Shown piece after piece: positions 49,174 to 58,894 of a stretch of DNA of 64,000 nucleotides. Position 1 is the stretch's first letter, and every line of letters starts with the position of its first letter. The position numbers were made by a program, and so were the translations under genes. The stretch comes from Stagnimonas aquatica (lineage in GTDB: Bacteria > Pseudomonadota > Gammaproteobacteria > Nevskiales > Nevskiaceae), in NCBI RefSeq assembly GCF_003730135.1, contig NZ_RJVO01000004.1, forward strand, positions 62,001 through 126,000, given 5' to 3'. The notes under the pieces are model-generated. The model was given only the letters and a program-made list of their open reading frames with translations, did no database searches and was not told the origin of the DNA.

Positions 49174-50022
49174 ATGACTATGACCGGTGTACAACCCACT
49201 TCTTCCCTACGCGCCATGGATATCGACGCTCTCAGTGCCTCCCGCCAGCCGTCGCGCATCGAGGACGACGTCCACGCCATCACCGTGGAGAACCTCAACC
49301 TGTTCTACGGCCCCAAGCAGGCGCTGAAGAACATCAACATGAAGATCGCCAAGAAGAAGGCCACCGCCTTCATCGGCCCTTCCGGTTGCGGCAAGTCGAC
49401 GCTCTTGCGCTGCTTCAACCGCATGAACGATCTGGTCGATGGCTGCCGCGTCGAGGGGCACCTGAACCTCGAAGGCAAGAACATCTACGACAAGGATGTC
49501 GACATCTCGGCGCTGCGCCGCAACGTCGGCATGGTGTTCCAGAAGCCCAATCCCTTCCCGAAGTCGATCTACGAGAACGTCGCCTACGGCATGCGCCTGG
49601 CCGGCGTCACCAAGAAGCGCGAGCTGGACGAAACCGTCGAGTGGGCGCTGAAGGGCGCCGCGCTCTGGGAAGAGGTCAAGGACCGGCTTGACGATTCCGC
49701 GCTGGGTCTCTCCGGCGGTCAGCAGCAGCGCCTGGTGATCGCCCGCGCGGTGGCGATCAAGCCGCAGGTGCTGCTGATGGACGAGCCCTGCTCGGCGCTG
49801 GACCCGATCAGCACCCTCAAGGTCGAGGAGCTGATCAACGAGCTGAAGAAGGAATTCACCATCGTCATCGTCACCCACAACATGCAGCAGGCGGCGCGCG
49901 TCAGCGACTACACCGCCTTCATGTACGTCGGTGATCTGATCGAGTTCGGCAACACCGACAAGCTGTTCACCAAGCCGTCGATGAAGCAGACCGAGGACTA
50001 CATCACCGGCAAGTACGGCTGA
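49174..50022 (+). CDS. pstB: Phosphate ABC transporter ATPase PstB
   Basis: ATP-binding subunit of 282 residues powering PstCA. Walker [10 protein letters not shown], the PstB-specific [14 protein letters not shown], signature [14 protein letters not shown], Walker [17 protein letters not shown] and the switch His in [10 protein letters not shown] are all intact. An N-terminal extension of about 35 residues precedes [11 protein letters not shown]. The ATG at 49174 or 49180 may be used. It also takes part in signalling to PhoR via PhoU. Confidence 0.95.
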   Translation: MTMTGVQPTSSLRAMDIDALSASRQPSRIEDDVHAITVENLNLFYGPKQALKNINMKIAKKKATAFIGPSGCGKSTLLRCFNRMNDLVDGCRVEGHLNLEGKNIYDKDVDISALRRNVGMVFQKPNPFPKSIYENVAYGMRLAGVTKKRELDETVEWALKGAALWEEVKDRLDDSALGLSGGQQQRLVIARAVAIKPQVLLMDEPCSALDPISTLKVEELINELKKEFTIVIVTHNMQQAARVSDYTAFMYVGDLIEFGNTDKLFTKPSMKQTEDYITGKYG

Positions 50023-50106
50023 GGCCTGGCCGCGCGCCACCGCCGGTTCCGGCACACCGTGCCGCACCCCCAGTCACGACATCCGCGCTGTACCTGGTAA
50101 GACGCC

Positions 50107-50829
50107 ATGCATACCCCGACCTACAAATCCCACATCTCCAGCGTCTTCAATGCCGAACTCGAGGACGTGCGCCAGCGCGTGCTGGCGATGGGCGGCCTGG
50201 TCGAGCAGCAGATCGTCGACGCCACCCGGGCGCTGACCGAGGTGGATGCCGAGCTGGCTGCCGAGGTGATCGCCAATGATGAAAAGGTAAACACCCTCGA
50301 AGTCAGCATCGACGACGAGTGCAGCCGCATCCTCGCCCGCCGCCAGCCCACCGCCTCCGACCTGCGCCTGGTCTATGCGGTGATCAAGACCATCACCGAC
50401 CTCGAGCGCATGGGCGACGAGGCCGAGAAGGTGGCGCGCATGGCTGCGGACCTTTCCGAGCAGGAGCGTGGGATCGCGCCGCTGGTCGAGGTCGGGCATC
50501 TGTCCCGCCACGTCTCGCAGATGGTGCGCGATGCCCTCGACGCCTTCGCCCGCATGGACGCCGAATCGGCGCTGGCCTGCGCGCACGAAGACGTCAACAT
50601 CGACCGCGAGTACGAGGCGCTGATGCGCCAGTGCATCACCTTCATGATGGAAGACCCGCGCACCATCCGCCGGGTGCTGGACGTGATCTGGGCGGTGCGC
50701 GCGCTGGAGCGCATCGGCGACCACGCCCGCAATATCTGCGAGTACGTCATCTACTTCGTGAAGGGCAAGGACGTTCGCCACATCTCGCTGGAAGCGATGA
50801 AGAAGGAAGTCCAGGAAGACGACGAGTAG
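50107..50829 (+). CDS. phoU: Phosphate signalling protein PhoU
   Basis: PhoU of 240 residues, two three-helix bundles linking the Pst transporter to PhoR and damping the Pho response when phosphate is plentiful. The metal-binding motifs E/DxxxD are seen in NDEKVNTLEVSIDDEC, KTITDLERMGDEAEKVARM (first half) and DREYEALMRQ, RALERIGDHARNICEYVIY (second half). It ends the pst operon and is followed by a weak terminator. Confidence 0.96.
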   Translation: MHTPTYKSHISSVFNAELEDVRQRVLAMGGLVEQQIVDATRALTEVDAELAAEVIANDEKVNTLEVSIDDECSRILARRQPTASDLRLVYAVIKTITDLERMGDEAEKVARMAADLSEQERGIAPLVEVGHLSRHVSQMVRDALDAFARMDAESALACAHEDVNIDREYEALMRQCITFMMEDPRTIRRVLDVIWAVRALERIGDHARNICEYVIYFVKGKDVRHISLEAMKKEVQEDDE

Positions 50830-50836
50830 GCACGCG

Positions 50837-50863
50837 CCCCGGCGTCAGCGGGGGTTTTCTTTT
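50837..50863 (+). terminator. Likely intrinsic terminator after phoU
   Basis: A 5-bp GC stem (CCCCG / CGGGG) with a 7-nt loop, followed by TTTTCTTTT. It is short but well placed, 8 nt after the phoU stop. Confidence 0.55.
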
Positions 50864-50900
50864 AAACTGCCCGCTGCTCCCACGCCCCTACTGAAGATCC

Positions 50901-53219
50901 GTGCTGCCGCCCCGTCTGGCGTCCTGGTTTACCCGTCGCAACCTGCTCCGCTCCGGCCTGACCGCGCTGGTGCTGTTGCTGAGCGCCCTGCTGGTCGTCG
51001 CTGCCTTCCAGGTCGCCAGTCTCGACCGCGAGATCCGCAGTCGCTTCGCCGGCGTGCGCTGGACCCTGCCGGCCCAGGTCTACGCCGCGCCGCAGGAGCT
51101 CTATCCCGGCCTCAACCTGCCGCTCGCCGACCTGCGCCACGAGCTGGTGCGGCTCGGCTACCGCCCGGTGGATGCGCTTGAAGGCGCCGGCACCTTCGTC
51201 GCCCGCGCCGACAGCCTGGACATCGCCACCCGTGCCTTCGGCTTCTGGGATGGCGCGCAGCCGGCTTCGCGCATGCTGGTGCGCGGCGGCGCCGAGGGCA
51301 TCGAGTCGATCAGCGATCTCGGCACTGGCGGTCCGCTCGACCTGATCCGTCTGGACCCGATGCTGATCGGCAGCATCTACCCCAGCCGAGGCGGCGAAGA
51401 CCGGGTGCTGATCAAGCTCTCGGAGGCCCCGGAGCTGCTGGTGCAGGGCCTCCTGGCGGTCGAGGACCGCGCCTTCTACGAGCACGCCGGCATCAGCCTG
51501 CGTGGCATCGCTCGCGCTGCCTTCGAGAACATGACCTCGGGCCGGGTGCGCCAGGGTGCGTCCACCATCACCCAGCAGCTGGTGAAGAACTTCTTCCTGT
51601 CCAGCGAGCGCACCTTCCGGCGCAAGGCCAAGGAAATCGTCATGGCCCTGCTGCTGGAGGCGCATTACGACAAGGCCGCCATCCTCGAGGCCTACCTCAA
51701 CGAGATCTACATGGGCCAGGACGGCTCGCGCGCGGTGCACGGCTTCGGCCTGGCCAGTTCGTTCTACTTCAACAAGCCGCTGGCCGAACTCAAGCCGCAG
51801 GAAATGGCGCTGCTGGTGGGCATCGTCAAAGGCCCGAGCCAGTACGACCCGCGCCGTCGGCCGGACCTGGTGCGCGAGCGCCGCAATCTGGTGCTGAAGA
51901 CCTGGGCCGAGCGCGGCCTGCTGCGCGAGGACGAGCTGGAACGGGCGCTCGCGCAACCCCTGGGGCTGTCCGGCGGCGCCCGTGGCGGTGTCGAGCGCTA
52001 CCCGGCCTTCGTCGAGTTGGTGAAGCGCCAGCTGCGCGACCAGTACCCGGAAGAGGCACTCACCAACGAGGGCCTGCGCATCTTCACCACCCTGGAGCCG
52101 CGCGCCCAGGAGGCGCTGGAACTGCGTCTGCTCGCCGACCTGCCGGAGCTGGAAAAGGCGCGCAAGCTGCCGGCCGGCACCCTGGAAGCTTCCGGCGTCA
52201 TCACCAGCGTCGAGGGCGGCGAGGTGCAGGCGGTGGTCGGTGGTCGCAGCATCCGTTACGCCGGCTTCAACCGCGCGCTGGATTCGCGGCGCTCGATTGG
52301 TTCGCTGTCCAAGCCCTTCGTCTACCTGGCGGCGCTGATGCAGCCGGAGCGCTACAACCTCGCCACCGTGCTGCCGGACGAGCCGATCAACCTGAAGCTG
52401 TCCAAGGGCAATGTCTGGAGCCCGGCCAACTACGACAAGAAGCTGCACGGCAGCATGCCGCTCTACGTGGCGCTGGCGCAGAGCTACAACCTGCCGACCG
52501 TGCGCCTGGGCCTGGACGTTGGCGTGGACAAGGTGCAGCAGGCCTTCGCCGGCGCCGGCTTCGCCAACGTGCCGGCGCTGCCTTCGATCTTCCTCGGTGC
52601 GGTGGACATGGCGCCGCTGGACGTTGCGCAGGTCTACAACACGCTCGCGGCCTCCGGCTACCAGACGCCGCTAAGCGCGATCCGTGAAGTGCTGACCAAG
52701 GAGGGCCAGCCGCTCAAGCGCTATCCGTTCAAGGTCAAGCAGACGCTGCCGGAGGCGCCGGTGTTCCTCACCACCTGGGCGATGCACAAGGTGCTGGAGT
52801 TCGGCACCGCGCGCTCCGCCTACAGCGTGATTCCCGCCAGCACCCGGCTGGCCGGCAAGACCGGCACCACCGACGACCTGCGCGACAGCTGGTTCGCCGG
52901 CTATTCCGCCGACCGGGTGGCGGTGATCTGGGTCGGCCGCGATGACTACAAGCCTACCGGCCTGTCCGGTGCCACCGGCGCCTTGCCGATGTGGTCGCGG
53001 CTGATGCGCGACCTCAAGGTGCGCGGCCTCGACGACACCCCGCCGGCCGAGGTCGAGGAAGCGCTGATCGACCCCGCCAGTGGGCTGAAGGCCGACGAGC
53101 GCTGTGTCGGCGCGGTGAGCATTCCCTTTGTTGCCGGCTACGCGCCCAGCGAGTCCGCGCCCTGTGCCGGCGGCTTGCTCGACAAGCCGGCGGATTGGCT
53201 CAAGGAGATTTTCCAGTGA
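50901..53219 (+). CDS. mrcB: Penicillin-binding protein 1B (bifunctional)
   Basis: Class A PBP of 772 residues that polymerises and crosslinks peptidoglycan. A single N-terminal membrane anchor (about 15-40) is followed by a UB2H-like region. The glycosyltransferase domain carries VEDRAFYEHAG (Glu188) and RQGASTITQQLVKNFFL. The transpeptidase domain has Ser468-x-x-Lys471 (GSLSKPF), SYN (AQSYNLP) and KTG (653-655). The start is a GTG at 50901. The stop overlaps the lpoP-like lipoprotein by 4 nt, which matches the ponB-lpoP order of Pseudomonas. Confidence 0.95.
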   Translation: MLPPRLASWFTRRNLLRSGLTALVLLLSALLVVAAFQVASLDREIRSRFAGVRWTLPAQVYAAPQELYPGLNLPLADLRHELVRLGYRPVDALEGAGTFVARADSLDIATRAFGFWDGAQPASRMLVRGGAEGIESISDLGTGGPLDLIRLDPMLIGSIYPSRGGEDRVLIKLSEAPELLVQGLLAVEDRAFYEHAGISLRGIARAAFENMTSGRVRQGASTITQQLVKNFFLSSERTFRRKAKEIVMALLLEAHYDKAAILEAYLNEIYMGQDGSRAVHGFGLASSFYFNKPLAELKPQEMALLVGIVKGPSQYDPRRRPDLVRERRNLVLKTWAERGLLREDELERALAQPLGLSGGARGGVERYPAFVELVKRQLRDQYPEEALTNEGLRIFTTLEPRAQEALELRLLADLPELEKARKLPAGTLEASGVITSVEGGEVQAVVGGRSIRYAGFNRALDSRRSIGSLSKPFVYLAALMQPERYNLATVLPDEPINLKLSKGNVWSPANYDKKLHGSMPLYVALAQSYNLPTVRLGLDVGVDKVQQAFAGAGFANVPALPSIFLGAVDMAPLDVAQVYNTLAASGYQTPLSAIREVLTKEGQPLKRYPFKVKQTLPEAPVFLTTWAMHKVLEFGTARSAYSVIPASTRLAGKTGTTDDLRDSWFAGYSADRVAVIWVGRDDYKPTGLSGATGALPMWSRLMRDLKVRGLDDTPPAEVEEALIDPASGLKADERCVGAVSIPFVAGYAPSESAPCAGGLLDKPADWLKEIFQ

Positions 53220-53809
53220 CACGATGGCTGCTGATCCCTGTTGCCGGCCTGCTGCTCGCCGGCTGCGCCAACATCCAGCCGCAGCCGGTGGGCCAGGTGT
53301 ATCCCGAGCCGTCCGGCCAGCCGAGCAGCACCGGCGGTAGTCCGGTGCCCGGCGGCGCTGTGGGCCAGCCGGTGTCGCCCGGCGAACCGGTGCCGGTGCC
53401 CGAGGTGAAGCCGCCGCTGCTGCCCAGCTATCCGCGCAATATCGAGGCCTCTGGCGCCGCCGCGCCGGTGTTGTCGCTGGTGCGTCAGGCCCGGGAGGCG
53501 CGCAAGGCCGGCAAGCTCGAGCCGGCCGCCGCCGCGCTGGAGCGGGCGCTGCGCATCGAGCCGCGCAATCCCTGGGTCTGGCAGGCGCTGGCCGGCCTGC
53601 ACCTGCAGATGGGCCAGGCCGAGCAGGCCGAGAGCGAGGCCCAGAAGTCCAATTCCCTGGCGCGCCGCAATCCCTATATCGAGGTCGAGAACTGGCGTCT
53701 CTTGGCGGCCGCCCGCACCCAGCGTGGCAACGCCAATGGCGCGGCCCAGGCCGAGGCCCGCCACGAGGAATTGCAGCGCCTGCTGACCCAGCCGCCGCTG
53801 GCGCCTTGA
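53216..53809 (+). CDS. lpoP: TPR lipoprotein, probable PBP1b activator LpoP
   Basis: An outer-membrane lipoprotein of 197 residues with lipobox LLAGC (Cys17), a Pro/Gly/Ser-rich linker (about 18-75), and tetratricopeptide repeats (LVRQAREARKAGKLEPAAAALERALRIEPRNPWVWQALAGLHLQMGQAEQA). In Pseudomonas aeruginosa the TPR lipoprotein encoded beside PBP1b is LpoP, which activates it; position and architecture fit here. The start is a GTG at 53216 with AAGGAG 9 nt upstream and overlaps the mrcB stop. Orthology is inferred from context. Confidence 0.78.
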   Translation: MTRWLLIPVAGLLLAGCANIQPQPVGQVYPEPSGQPSSTGGSPVPGGAVGQPVSPGEPVPVPEVKPPLLPSYPRNIEASGAAAPVLSLVRQAREARKAGKLEPAAAALERALRIEPRNPWVWQALAGLHLQMGQAEQAESEAQKSNSLARRNPYIEVENWRLLAAARTQRGNANGAAQAEARHEELQRLLTQPPLAP

Positions 53810-55752
53810 GCGAGGCGCAAGCCCTGGCGGCGGAGCTGGACGGCATCTTCGGCGAAGACGGCGCGCTGGCACGGGCCATCCCCGGTTTCGCCCCGCGCGC
53901 CGCCCAGCAGACCATGGCGGCGGCGGTGGCCGAGGCCTTCAGCTGCGGCGACAGTCTGATCGTCGAGGCCGGCACCGGCACCGGCAAGACCTACGCCTAC
54001 CTGGCGCCGGCGCTGCGCTCCGGCAAGCGGGTGGTGGTGTCCACCGGCACCAAGAATCTCCAGGACCAGTTGTTCGGCCGCGACCTGCCGCGTCTGCTGC
54101 AGGCGCTGGACGCCCAGGTCCGGGTCAGCCTGCTCAAGGGCCGCGCCAACTATCTGTGTCTGCACCGTCTGGCCAAGGCGCAGATGGACGTGCGCGCGCG
54201 TCCGCAATGGCCCAGGCTGGCGGAGATCGAGGCCTGGGGCCGCAATTCGCCCAGCGGCGAACTCGCCGAGCTGCCGGGCGATCCGCCCGATGACGGCCTC
54301 AATGCCCGCATCACCTCCACCGCCGACAACTGCCTGGGCGCCAAGTGCCCCGACTTTGCCGACTGCTTCGTGGTGAAAGCGCGCCGCGCCGCCGCCGCCG
54401 CCGACCTGGTGGTGGTGAATCACAGCCTGCTGTTCGCCGACCACCTGCTGCGCCAGGAGGGCTTCAGCGTGCTGCCCGGCGCCGACGCGGTGGTGATCGA
54501 CGAAGCGCACCAGCTGCCGGAACTGGCGCTGCGCCACTTCGGCCAAAGGGTTTCCACCCAGCAGGTGCAGGCACTGGCGCGCGACGCGATGACCGAGGCC
54601 GAGCAGTACGGCGATGTCCCGGCGCTGATGCAGGCGGTGGCTGACCTGGGCGAGAGCAATGCGCGGGTCGAGTCCAGCTTCGGCGGCGGCTTCCGCCAGC
54701 GCCTGCGCGAGTACGCGTCGCGCTTCGGGGTCGCCGACAGCCTGCGCGCCCAGACCCAGGCGCTGGAAACCCTGGTGGACTGTCTGAAGCCGCTGGAAGA
54801 GCGCAGCGCCGAGTTCGGCGCCTGCCTGGAGCGAGCCTTGCGCCTGAGCGAGCGCTGGACGCTGGTCGCCGACCTCGACGCGCGCGACTCGCAGGTGCGC
54901 TGGGTGGAGCCGGTGGGGCGGGGCGGGGCGCTCAATGCCACGCCGCTGGAAGTCGCCGAGAGCTTCGGCACCATGCGCGCCGCCCATCCCGGTGCCTGGA
55001 TCTTCACCTCGGCGACGCTGGCCGCCGGCGAGGACTTCGCCCATTTCACCCGGCCTCTGGGTCTGGACGCTGTGCGCAGCCTGCGCCTGGACAGCCCCTT
55101 CGACTACCGCCAGCAGGCGCGGCTGTGGTTGCCGCCCGGTCTGCCGGAGCCCAACGACCCCGCCTACACCGGCGCCGCCGCGCAGGCGATGCTGCCGGTG
55201 ATCCGCGCCAGCGGCGGCGGGGCCTTCGTGCTCTGCACCAGCCACCGCGCGCTGCAGCAGCTCTGCGGCCTGCTGCGCGCGGCGCTGCCGGAGCTGCCGG
55301 TGCTGGCCCAGGGCGAATGGCCCAAGCCGGAGCTGCTGCGCCGCTTCGCCGAGGCCGGCAATGCGGTGCTGGTCGCCACCGCCAGCTTCTGGGAAGGCGT
55401 GGACGTGAAAGGCCCGGCGCTGCGGCTGGTCATCATCGACAAGCTGCCGTTCGCCGCCCCCGGCGACCCGGTGCTTGACGCCAAGCTGGAGGCGATCCGC
55501 CAGGCTGGCGGCAATCCCTTCAGCGACGACCAGCTGCCGCGCGCCATCGTCACCCTGCGCCAGGGCGTTGGACGGCTGATCCGCGATGTCAGCGACCAGG
55601 GCCTGCTCATGCTTTGCGACCCGCGCCTGCGCAGCAAGGGCTATGGCCGCAAGGTGCTGGCCAGCCTGCCGCCGATCCCGCTGCTGTCCAGCCTCGCCGA
55701 GGCCGAGGACTGGTTGCGCGCGCTGCGTCCGGAGTCGCGCGAAAACGCTTGA
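53806..55752 (+). CDS. ATP-dependent DNA helicase, DinG/YoaA family
   Basis: An XPD-like superfamily 2 helicase of 648 residues. Walker A is EAGTGTGKTYAY, Walker B/DEAH is VVIDEAHQLPE, and the Fe-S domain cysteines are YLCL, CLGAKC and DC. The C-terminal motifs are SATLAAGEDF, ATASFWEGVDVKG and VTLRQGVGRLIRD. This matches YoaA, which acts in repair of stalled or damaged forks with the polymerase chi subunit in E. coli. The start is a TTG at 53806 overlapping the lipoprotein stop (TTGA); the N-terminus MSEAQALAAELDGIFG fits the family. Confidence 0.9.
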   Translation: MSEAQALAAELDGIFGEDGALARAIPGFAPRAAQQTMAAAVAEAFSCGDSLIVEAGTGTGKTYAYLAPALRSGKRVVVSTGTKNLQDQLFGRDLPRLLQALDAQVRVSLLKGRANYLCLHRLAKAQMDVRARPQWPRLAEIEAWGRNSPSGELAELPGDPPDDGLNARITSTADNCLGAKCPDFADCFVVKARRAAAAADLVVVNHSLLFADHLLRQEGFSVLPGADAVVIDEAHQLPELALRHFGQRVSTQQVQALARDAMTEAEQYGDVPALMQAVADLGESNARVESSFGGGFRQRLREYASRFGVADSLRAQTQALETLVDCLKPLEERSAEFGACLERALRLSERWTLVADLDARDSQVRWVEPVGRGGALNATPLEVAESFGTMRAAHPGAWIFTSATLAAGEDFAHFTRPLGLDAVRSLRLDSPFDYRQQARLWLPPGLPEPNDPAYTGAAAQAMLPVIRASGGGAFVLCTSHRALQQLCGLLRAALPELPVLAQGEWPKPELLRRFAEAGNAVLVATASFWEGVDVKGPALRLVIIDKLPFAAPGDPVLDAKLEAIRQAGGNPFSDDQLPRAIVTLRQGVGRLIRDVSDQGLLMLCDPRLRSKGYGRKVLASLPPIPLLSSLAEAEDWLRALRPESRENA

Positions 55753-55804
55753 GTCGTTCCCGGCGGCGGCGTAGCTTGGCGGCTCCACTGGAGGGGGAAG
55801 AATC

Positions 55805-56827
55805 ATGAAAGCACTGAAGATCGTGATCTCGGTGATCGTCGGCCTGATCGCGCTGCTGGTGATCGTCGGCTTTGCGTTGCCGGATCGTGCCCACATCGAG
55901 CGCAGCACCCTGGTGCAGGCCAAGCCACAGGCGGTCTACGCGGTGCTCAACGGCTTCAAGCAGTTCCGCAAATGGTCGCCCTGGGAAGACCTCGATCCGA
56001 ACGCGGTGCAGACCCTGTCTGGCCCGATCTGGGGTGTTGGCGCGCAGCAGGCCTGGAGCAGCCAGGACCCGAATGTCGGCAGCGGCTCGCAGGAGATCAT
56101 GGCCACCGAGCCGGACAGCAGCGTGACCGTGCGTCTGGTCTTCGCGGGTTTCGACAGCGAAAACACTTCGATCTACCGCCTGAGCACCGAAGGCGAGGGC
56201 ACCCGCGTGGTCTGGAGCTACGACTCGGTGTTCCACGGCAATCTGCTGGGCCGCTACTTCGGCCTGATGCTCGACAAGATGCTGGGGCCTGACTACGAGA
56301 AGGGCCTGGCCCGGCTCAAGACCCTGGTCGAGTCCATGCCCAAGACCGATTTCAGTGGCGTGGAACTGGCGGTGGTGCAGGTCGAGGCCGGGCCGATCCT
56401 CTACGTCTCCGCCAGCGCCAGCGCGGCCGAGGCCGGCGCCAAGCTGGGCGCGGCTTACGCGCAGATCATGGCGGTGATGGCGGCGCAGGGGCTGAAGCAG
56501 GTGGCGGCGCCGATGGCCATCACCCGCAAGTTCGACGAGGCCAGCAAGTTCTGGGAATTCGACGCCGCGATCCCGGTGGATCGCCAGCCCCCGGAGCCCC
56601 TCGCCGAGGGCACGGTGAAGCAGGGCGTGAGCTATGCCGGCTGGGCCTTGCGTGCCGTCCATACCGGCCCCTACGAGGCGATGGAGCCAACCTACGAGAA
56701 GCTGCTGGCCTACAAGGCGGTGGCCGGTTTCGAGGACAACGGCAACTCCTGGGAGCACTACGTCAGCGACCCGACCACGGTGCCGCCGGAGCAGGTCAAG
56801 ACCGAGCTGTACTGGCCGATCAAGTAG
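55805..56827 (+). CDS. Membrane-anchored SRPBCC plus GyrI-like domain protein
   Basis: A 340-residue protein. The N-terminal membrane helix (about 4-26) is followed by a polyketide-cyclase/SRPBCC ligand-binding domain (about 30-175: RSTLVQAKPQAVYAVLNGFKQFRKWSPWEDLDPN). The C-terminal domain (about 185-340) is GyrI/SOUL-like (GVSYAGWALRAVHTGPYEAMEPTYEKLLAYKAVAG, ELYWPIK). Both domains bind small hydrophobic ligands in other proteins. The ligand and role are unknown. A strong ribosome binding site (GGAGGGGGAAG) precedes the ATG. Confidence 0.8.
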   Translation: MKALKIVISVIVGLIALLVIVGFALPDRAHIERSTLVQAKPQAVYAVLNGFKQFRKWSPWEDLDPNAVQTLSGPIWGVGAQQAWSSQDPNVGSGSQEIMATEPDSSVTVRLVFAGFDSENTSIYRLSTEGEGTRVVWSYDSVFHGNLLGRYFGLMLDKMLGPDYEKGLARLKTLVESMPKTDFSGVELAVVQVEAGPILYVSASASAAEAGAKLGAAYAQIMAVMAAQGLKQVAAPMAITRKFDEASKFWEFDAAIPVDRQPPEPLAEGTVKQGVSYAGWALRAVHTGPYEAMEPTYEKLLAYKAVAGFEDNGNSWEHYVSDPTTVPPEQVKTELYWPIK

Positions 56828-56920
56828 GTGAGGGCGGCCTGCGCTGCGGGCCGCACTTACTCCGAGGCAGGTCGCCGACCTCAACCCTGGAATCCGTCCG
56901 CAACGCCCAGCGGCGACAAT

Positions 56921-58810
56921 ATGGGCATGGCCGCCGAATTCGACTCCCGTTCCTTCCTCCAGCAGCTCACCACCGCCCCCGGCGTCTACCGCATGTACGG
57001 GGCGCAGGACGAGCTGCTCTACGTGGGCAAGGCCAAGAGCCTGAAGAAGCGGGTCAGCCAGTACTTCCTGCGCGCCTCCGGCGATGCCCGCATCGAGGCG
57101 ATGGTCAGCCAGATCCAGCGCATCGAGGTGACGCTGACCCATACCGAGGACGAGGCGCTGATCCTCGAAAGCAACCTCATCAAGGAGCTGGGGCCGAAGT
57201 ACAACATCGTCTACCGCGACGACAAGAGCTACCCCTACGTGCGCTTCAGCGCGCACCGCTATCCGCGCATCGGCTACTACCGTGGCCAGAAGACCGGCGA
57301 GCACCGCTACTTCGGGCCTTTCCCCAGCGCCGGCGCGGTGAAGGAAACGCTCTACACCTTGCAGAAGCTGTTCAAGCTGAGGCCCTGCCGCGACAACTTC
57401 TTTGCGCACCGCCAGCGCGCCTGTCTGCAATACCAGATCAAGCGCTGCTCTGGCCCCTGCGTGGGCCTGATCAGCGAGGCCGACTACGCCCGCGACGTGC
57501 GCAATGCCGTGCGCCTGCTGGAAGGCAAGGCCGACGCCCTGGCCGGCGAGCTGACGGTGGAGATGGAGCAGGCCGCCGAGGCCCTGGAATTCGAGCGCGC
57601 CGCCTCGCTGCGCGACCAGATCGCCGCGCTCAAGAGGGTGCGCGAAAGCCGCTCGCTGACCGGTGGCGCCGAGGATCTCGACGTGGTGGTGGTGGCCCCG
57701 CACCAGTCCAGTAGCTGCGTAGTGGTGATGAGCGTGCGCGACGGCATGAACCTCGGCCACCGCAGCCACTTTCCTCGTCATCCGCCGCACGCGGCGCCGG
57801 AGGAGCTGCTGGAGAGCTTCCTCTCCCAACACTATCTCGACCAGCCGGCGCCGCCGGAGATTCTGGTCAGCCACGCGGTGGACGAGGAGGCGATGATCGA
57901 GGCGGCGCTGAGCGCGCGCGCCGGCCGCAAGGTGACGGTCAATCGGCCCCAGCGCGGCGCCAAGGTGCGCCTGCTGGAGATGGCGCAGGCCACCGCCGCA
58001 CAGGCGCTGTCCACCCGCCTGGTGGAGGCGGCGAGCATGGACGAACGCATGCTGGAGCTGCAGCGCGCGCTCGATCTGGAGCAGCCGCCACGCCGGCTGG
58101 AATGCTTCGACATCAGCCACACCCGTGGCGAGCGCACCGTCGCCAGTTGCGTGGTGTTCAACGAGGACGGGCCGCTGAAGAGCGCCTACCGCAAGTTCAA
58201 TCTCGAAACCGTGGACCCGGGCCGTGATGCCGGCCGGGCAGGCCCGTCGGCGCCCACGGCGGTGGCGGATGAGTTGCGCGGCGCGATCACCGCTGGCGAC
58301 GATTACGCCGCGATCCACCAGGCGGTGAAGCGCCGCTATGCCCGCATCAAGGGCGGCGAGGTGGCAGCGCCGGATGTGCTGTTCATCGACGGCGGCCTGG
58401 GGCAGCTGAATGCCGCGCTCGAAGCCCTGGACGAGCTGGAGTTCAGCGACCTGAAGGTGGTCGCCATCGCCAAGGGGCCGACCCGCAAGCCGGGCCTGGA
58501 GGAACTGATCCTGCCCGACCGCGAGCTGCCGCTGCGGCTGCCGCCGGACTCTCCGGCGCTACACCTGATCCAGCGCATCCGCGACGAGGCGCACCGCTTC
58601 GCTATCACCGGCCATCGCGACCGTCGCGAGAAAGCGCGGGTGAGTTCCAGCCTGGAGGAGATCGAGGGCCTGGGCCCGGCGCGCCGACGCGCGCTGCTCA
58701 CCGCCTTTGGCGGGCTGCCGGCGGTGAAGCGCGCCAGCGTTGATGAGTTGGCGAAGATCGAAGGCGTCAACCGGCCGCTGGCGGAGCGCATCTACGCGCA
58801 TTTCCACTGA
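56921..58810 (+). CDS. uvrC: Excinuclease ABC subunit C
   Basis: Endonuclease of 629 residues making both incisions in nucleotide excision repair. The GIY-YIG domain begins LTTAPGVYRMYGAQDELLYVGKAKSLKKRVSQYF. The UvrB-binding UVR motif lies near 200-235 (LAGELTVEMEQAAEALEFERAASLRDQIAALK). The second nuclease (RNase H-like) domain has CFDISHTRGE, and a C-terminal helix-hairpin-helix pair is present (LEEIEGLGPARRRALLTAFGG). The ATG at 56921 or 56927 fits; the frame is open further up. pgsA follows, as in E. coli. Confidence 0.96.
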   Translation: MGMAAEFDSRSFLQQLTTAPGVYRMYGAQDELLYVGKAKSLKKRVSQYFLRASGDARIEAMVSQIQRIEVTLTHTEDEALILESNLIKELGPKYNIVYRDDKSYPYVRFSAHRYPRIGYYRGQKTGEHRYFGPFPSAGAVKETLYTLQKLFKLRPCRDNFFAHRQRACLQYQIKRCSGPCVGLISEADYARDVRNAVRLLEGKADALAGELTVEMEQAAEALEFERAASLRDQIAALKRVRESRSLTGGAEDLDVVVVAPHQSSSCVVVMSVRDGMNLGHRSHFPRHPPHAAPEELLESFLSQHYLDQPAPPEILVSHAVDEEAMIEAALSARAGRKVTVNRPQRGAKVRLLEMAQATAAQALSTRLVEAASMDERMLELQRALDLEQPPRRLECFDISHTRGERTVASCVVFNEDGPLKSAYRKFNLETVDPGRDAGRAGPSAPTAVADELRGAITAGDDYAAIHQAVKRRYARIKGGEVAAPDVLFIDGGLGQLNAALEALDELEFSDLKVVAIAKGPTRKPGLEELILPDRELPLRLPPDSPALHLIQRIRDEAHRFAITGHRDRREKARVSSSLEEIEGLGPARRRALLTAFGGLPAVKRASVDELAKIEGVNRPLAERIYAHFH

Positions 58811-58894
58811 GGCACGCGGTGGGCCACATTTTTTTGCCTTGCCGGGGATGGGGCGGGGCGGTGGCCCGGATGCTTTCGGCTATCCTTCAAAGCC

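Noticed and set aside
53674-55923. 749-residue open frame on the minus strand opposite the YoaA-type helicase
   Set aside because: It covers the complete helicase in antisense and has no recognisable motif.
55607-58318. 903-residue open frame on the minus strand opposite the helicase, SRPBCC protein and uvrC
   Set aside because: It spans three well-identified genes and shows the His/Arg/Gln-rich make-up of an antisense frame in GC-rich DNA.
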